Assembly (NCBI RefSeq): GCF_030586465.1
Contig: NZ_JAUQYP010000001.1
Coordinates: 372,001-436,000 of the forward strand
From: Actinotalea lenta
GTDB lineage: Bacteria; Actinomycetota; Actinomycetes; Actinomycetales; Cellulomonadaceae
Direction: 5' to 3'
Length of the DNA: 64,000 nucleotides
The notes beneath the pieces are model-generated. The model did no database searches. It was given only the letters and a program-made list of their open reading frames with translations, and had not been told where the DNA came from. Positions 60,196 through 64,000 of this stretch are shown piece after piece. Position numbers and translations under genes: made by a program. Numbering within the stretch: position 1 is the stretch's first letter; every line of letters starts with the position of its first letter.

Positions 60196-63100
60196 TCACA
60201 GACCCCTGTGGGTGACTTCAGATTCAGTGGCAGCGGCGTCCGAGTCGGCGGCCTCCCGGCCACGGCTCGTGCCTGACTGGAAGCTGGCCAGGAGCGAGCG
60301 CACCTGGTTCGCGTCCCGCGGCGTCCCCGCAGGCCGGCGGCTGGACAGTGCCGGCGCCTGAGGGATCTGGGTGGGGTTGCGGCGGGTCAGCGGAGCCGAC
60401 GACGGTCCCACCTGCGGGCGGTACGTCGACAGCTGGCTCAGCTCGGCGAGGGCCTGCTGGGCGATGCCGGCACGCTGGGCGAGCACCGGGTTGGAGTCCT
60501 CGGCCGGGGTGAACGTCGCGTAGGCGTGCTGCGACGGCACCAGCGGCTTGGCGTGCCGGGCGGCGTCGTCCTCGGCGTCCGTGGGCGGAGCCTCGGCCGC
60601 GACGTCTGCTGCGGCGGACGGCTGCCCGGCCCGAGCCGCGGGCCAGTCCTGCTCGCCGGGCGACGGCAGCCGCCGCGAGGGCAGGAACTCGGGCTCCTCC
60701 TGAGGCAGCCAGGCCGACGTCCGTTGCGGCACGTCCGGCGCCGGCGACTCCTCCTCGGGCTGTCGTGGCGCCGCAGGTTCCGACGGGACCTGGTCCGGCT
60801 GCGGCTCGGGCGCCATCGGCTCCAGGGCCGCAGCGGGCTCCGGTGCGCTGGCCGCGAGGTCGGCGAACGTCTGCGTCGCGTCCGTCGACGGACGCGTGTC
60901 GGCCGGTGCCCAGGCGTTCTGCGGCTCCGGGGCCCAGGCCTGGGCTGTCGGGGCCGCGTGGTCGACGGCGGCCGGCGGTGCAGCGGGGACGACCGGCTCG
61001 GGCTTCGGACGCCGCCGGAACAGGCCGCGGCGCTTGGGCTTCTCGGACGCCGCCGGGGCGCCCTGCACCAGTGCCGTGAAGTCGGCCGAGGGCGCGGGGT
61101 CCGTCCAGCCACTGGCGTCAGCAGGGGCCAACGACAACGCCGGCACGTCGGTGGCCGGCTCGGCGGGGGGGACGGCGGCGAACTGGTCGGTGACCTGCGG
61201 GGGCTCGGACGCGCCGTCGAGCGGTGCACCGGCGGGCTCGGGCACCGGGTCGGCGAAGGCCGGCTCGGCAGCCGGGACCGGTGGCTCTCCGCTGGGCTGG
61301 TCCTCGTCGAAGGCGGGAGCCCACACCTCCTGGTCGCTGCCCGGCAGCCACACGGAGTCCTCGTCCTGCTGCGCGGGCGTCCAGGACTCCTCCTGGACGG
61401 CGGGCGGCCAGGAGAGGCCGTCGTCCGGGGCCCAGGTGTCCTGCTGGGGTGCCGGCGGCCAGCCCGTGTCGGAGGCCCAGTCCTGGGCGTCGGGGCCCGT
61501 CAGGCCCGAGGCCTGCGCCCAGGCACGCTGCTCACTGGCGGACGGCGGGTAGTCGTCCTCGTCCGGCTCGAGCAGCGGTATGACGAAGCGGTCCTCCTGG
61601 TCCTGGTCCTGCTCGAGCGCCGGAGCCTCGGGCTCGGGCGCGTCGTCGGACTCGGCCGGGACCTCGGGCTCGGGGTGGCTCTCCACGTGCAGGCTCGCAG
61701 CGACCATCTCCGCGCGCCGGGACCGGAAGCCGGAGAACATCGACGCACGATCCTGCGGCGAGGACGGCTTGGCTGCGTCGGCGGGATCCGCCGTGGCACC
61801 GGCCGCCGGGGCGGCCGGCACGGGCGGTGGCGGAACGGCGGCCCCACCCGGGCGCCGGGACGGCAGCTCGCCCGGCGCGACCGGCGGAGCCGGTTCGACG
61901 ACGGGGGCGGTCGCCTCCCCCGCGACGTGCGCGCCGCGTGCGACACGGCGCTGTGCGAGCGGCGCGTAACGCTCCTCGACGACGGGGGTCCATGCGCTCT
62001 CGCCGCCCGAAGCCGCCGCACCGGTGAGGGCGTCGGCCGCCGGAGCGGCGGGGATCGTCGGAGAGACGGGCCGCTCGCTCGGTGCCTCGGCGGCGGAGTC
62101 CGCGCCCCGCACGGTGCGGCGCCGGGGCAGGCCACGTCCGGTCGCGCCGTCCGTCAGCGCGGCGAGGTCCACGGGCCGCGCCTCCTCGGGCTCGGCCGTC
62201 GGGGTGGCCGGCTCCGGCTCCGACGCCGTCTCAGGCTGGGCGGGCTGGTGCATCGGCAGGTCCGCGACATCGACGAACAGCGCGAGCGGGAGCCGGACCA
62301 CGGCACGCGTGCCACGGTCGTTCGGGCCGGCCTCCAGCGTGACCTTGGCGCCGAGGCGCGCCGCGATCCGGCCCACCACGAACAGACCGAGGCGCTGAGC
62401 GCCGAGCACGTCGCTCGCAGACGTCGACTCGATCTTCGCCTGCGCCTCCGCCCGCTCGGCGTCGGTCATGCCGAGGCCCTGGTCGACCACGGCGATCAGC
62501 ACGTGGGTGTCGTCACGACCGGTGGAGACGTGCACCGGCGAGCCGGGCTCGGAGAACATCGTCGCGTTCTCCAGGAGCTCCGCGAGCAGGTGCGCGGCGG
62601 GCAGTGACGTGTGACCGAGCATCCGCGGGTCGACCGGGAGGTCGATCTGGACGCGCTCGTAGTGCTCGATCTCCGAGGACGCGGTACGGATCACGTCGGA
62701 GAGGAGCAGCGTCTCGCGCAGCTTGCGACCGGTGTCGATGCCTGCAAGGACCAGCAGCGACTCCGCGTTGCGGCGCATCCGGGTCGCGAGGTGGTCCAGC
62801 CGGAACAGGTCCGCGAGGGTCGCAGGGTCCTCCTCCGACCGCTCGAGGGCGTCGATGAAGGTCAGCTGCCGGTTGAGGAGCACCTGGTCGCGGCGCGCGA
62901 CGTTGACGAACATCTCGGCGATCGAGCCACGCAGGGCGGCCTGCTCCTGCGCGATGCGCAACGTCGTGGAGTTCACGTCGTTGAACGCGTCCGCAAGCCG
63001 GCCCACCTCGTCGTGACTGGTGACCGGGATCTCCGCGATGGACAGGTCCGGCGTCTGGCCCGGCACGGCCGCCTGCTCGACGAGGGACGGCAGCCGGTCA

Positions 63101-64000
63101 CGCACGGAGGCCGCCGCGGCCGTCAGACGCCGCACGGGCAGGGCGATCGAGCGCGCGATCGCCAGGGCGATGATCACGGACAGCAGCACCGCACCGGACG
63201 CCAGGACGACGGTCAGGATCGCCTGGCGCTGCGCGTCGGCGGACACCGTGTCCGCCCGCGCCGTCGCGCGGCCGTCGAGCTCGACCTGGGCCGGGGTGAT
63301 CAGGCCGATCTCCTTGTAGGCCGCGCTGGCCCACGTGCTCGGCTGCAGGTCGTTCAGCACCGAGTCCTTCATCGGGGTCACGGCGGTCCGCATCGCCCCG
63401 TACGACTGCGGTTCGGTCGCCAGCGCGACCTCGGTCACCGGGTGCTCGAGGTTGAAGTCGTACAGCTCGGCGCTGAGCTCGAGGCGCAGGTCGTCGTCGG
63501 ACGACATCAGGGAGAGCAAGGACTGCTCGAGGGCGGCCGACCGCTCACCGGCCAGCACCTCCTGACCGAGGACGAGCTCGTGCCGGTATCCCTCGATGAG
63601 CAGGGAGACGTCCGCGTTGGTGCTGATGATCTTGGCCAGGGGCCGGTCACCGATCGCCTCGGCGACCGTCTTGGGCAGTGAGGCGATCGCGTGCAGGAGG
63701 CTCGCGTAGGTGTTGTCGACCGTGGTCAGGGCGACCTGACCGGCGTCCACCAGGCTTCGGGCGCTGTCCAGGATGCCGAGCTGCGAGGAGACCGTCTCGA
63801 GCGCACCCCCCACCGCGCTGTCCAACGCCTCCTTGTCGAGCGCGTCGATCGACGTCGAGAGGCGCTTGATGGCGGCGTCGGTGGTCTTGCGCTGGGACTC
63901 CAGCTGCCCGGGCCGCACGGTGCCCTTGCTGGGGCCGAAGAGCCTGTCGGACAGGGCCCGCTCGTCCTGCAGCGCGGAGGTCAGCTGGCGGGACAGCGCC
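60196..64000 (-). CDS. Conservon sensor histidine kinase (CvnA-like), 5' end beyond the window
   Basis: More than 1,268 aa. The visible N-terminal part is an extracellular NIT-like sensor (LQDERALSDRLFG onward, YASLLHAIASLPKTVAEAIGD). A TM follows (AILTVVLASGAVLLSVIIALAIA), then HAMP (ARSIALPVRRLTAAA, DEVGRLADAFN) and a HATPase with HLLAELLENATMFS, VVDQGLGM and LGLFVVGRIAARLGA. No canonical phospho-accepting His box precedes it, as usual for this class. The last 600 residues are a disordered Pro/Ala/Glu/Trp-rich tail. The open frame continues past 64000; the internal GTG at 63918 is not the start. Confidence 0.93.
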   Translation of the reverse strand, partial: ALSRQLTSALQDERALSDRLFGPSKGTVRPGQLESQRKTTDAAIKRLSTSIDALDKEALDSAVGGALETVSSQLGILDSARSLVDAGQVALTTVDNTYASLLHAIASLPKTVAEAIGDRPLAKIISTNADVSLLIEGYRHELVLGQEVLAGERSAALEQSLLSLMSSDDDLRLELSAELYDFNLEHPVTEVALATEPQSYGAMRTAVTPMKDSVLNDLQPSTWASAAYKEIGLITPAQVELDGRATARADTVSADAQRQAILTVVLASGAVLLSVIIALAIARSIALPVRRLTAAAASVRDRLPSLVEQAAVPGQTPDLSIAEIPVTSHDEVGRLADAFNDVNSTTLRIAQEQAALRGSIAEMFVNVARRDQVLLNRQLTFIDALERSEEDPATLADLFRLDHLATRMRRNAESLLVLAGIDTGRKLRETLLLSDVIRTASSEIEHYERVQIDLPVDPRMLGHTSLPAAHLLAELLENATMFSEPGSPVHVSTGRDDTHVLIAVVDQGLGMTDAERAEAQAKIESTSASDVLGAQRLGLFVVGRIAARLGAKVTLEAGPNDRGTRAVVRLPLALFVDVADLPMHQPAQPETASEPEPATPTAEPEEARPVDLAALTDGATGRGLPRRRTVRGADSAAEAPSERPVSPTIPAAPAADALTGAAASGGESAWTPVVEERYAPLAQRRVARGAHVAGEATAPVVEPAPPVAPGELPSRRPGGAAVPPPPVPAAPAAGATADPADAAKPSSPQDRASMFSGFRSRRAEMVAASLHVESHPEPEVPAESDDAPEPEAPALEQDQDQEDRFVIPLLEPDEDDYPPSASEQRAWAQASGLTGPDAQDWASDTGWPPAPQQDTWAPDDGLSWPPAVQEESWTPAQQDEDSVWLPGSDQEVWAPAFDEDQPSGEPPVPAAEPAFADPVPEPAGAPLDGASEPPQVTDQFAAVPPAEPATDVPALSLAPADASGWTDPAPSADFTALVQGAPAASEKPKRRGLFRRRPKPEPVVPAAPPAAVDHAAPTAQAWAPEPQNAWAPADTRPSTDATQTFADLAASAPEPAAALEPMAPEPQPDQVPSEPAAPRQPEEESPAPDVPQRTSAWLPQEEPEFLPSRRLPSPGEQDWPAARAGQPSAAADVAAEAPPTDAEDDAARHAKPLVPSQHAYATFTPAEDSNPVLAQRAGIAQQALAELSQLSTYRPQVGPSSAPLTRRNPTQIPQAPALSSRRPAGTPRDANQVRSLLASFQSGTSRGREAADSDAAATESEVTHRGL

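Noticed and set aside
60526-62607. 693-codon plus-strand frame over the kinase tail
   Set aside because: Antisense shadow of the Pro/Ala-rich tail; Gly/Arg-rich with no start signal.

Overview
This 64 kb window is a very GC-rich actinobacterial chromosome segment. Long antisense shadow frames, LexA, HspR and YtrA-type sites, DUF222/HNH and conservon genes, and apparently leaderless promoters all fit the Micrococcales. A Cellulomonas-like organism is my best guess, but that is inference from gene content only.

Layout. 1-517: N-terminus of a sensory protein with a LacI-type ligand-binding fold and no visible DNA-binding domain. 1155-3430: purD-purC. 3460-5441: ArsR-type repressor divergent from an MFS exporter. 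5468-6754: purA. 6928-9915: PAS/PP2C phosphatase/anti-sigma-kinase fusion flanked by two STAS antagonists. 9977-13407: fba, prolyl aminopeptidase, SPOUT RNA methyltransferase, NUDIX. 13553-16934: ABC exporter pair coupled to purT. 17073-19456: DedA, HAD-IIA, YwiC-like. 19466-22926: five-gene GntR(YtrA)-ABC-LemA operon. 23162-26183: pyrE, SDR, exonuclease III, septum-formation-like membrane protein. 26196-29452: GH65 disaccharide phosphorylase with beta-phosphoglucomutase. 29521-32124: clpB under an HspR site. 32304-37121: LppM-like lipoprotein, universal stress protein, hydrolase, trmB, coiled-coil protein, Rieske protein, small Cys/His protein. 37312-40212: large secreted repeat/propeller protein.

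41538-51688 is an integrated element of about 10.1 kb at tRNA-Arg(ACG). A 48-bp perfect direct repeat of the tRNA 3' half marks both ends, and a tyrosine recombinase lies directly beside the intact tRNA. The island carries debris (transposase, GNAT/BTAD chimera and glycosyltransferase relics, a 154-bp duplicated block), a secreted C39-like cysteine peptidase overlapping a lipoprotein gene, and a redox cassette (cupin, carboxymuconolactone decarboxylase, frameshifted DUF2255, zinc alcohol dehydrogenase) divergent from an XRE/MmyB regulator. A more diverged tRNA-3'-like fragment at 40355 hints at an older insertion.

51823-64000 returns to chromosomal genes: a DUF222/HNH gene whose start codon lies inside a perfect LexA box, OsmC protein, two tRNA-Ser genes flanking a ThrE exporter and an orphan D12-class adenine methyltransferase, PIN and PhzF proteins, and a conservon (histidine kinase, roadblock, DUF742, small GTPase) whose kinase runs off the right edge.

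No CRISPR array, rRNA or intact transposon was seen. The strongest leads are the tRNA-Arg island with its layered relics, the LexA-box-on-start-codon HNH gene, and the island peptidase-lipoprotein pair.
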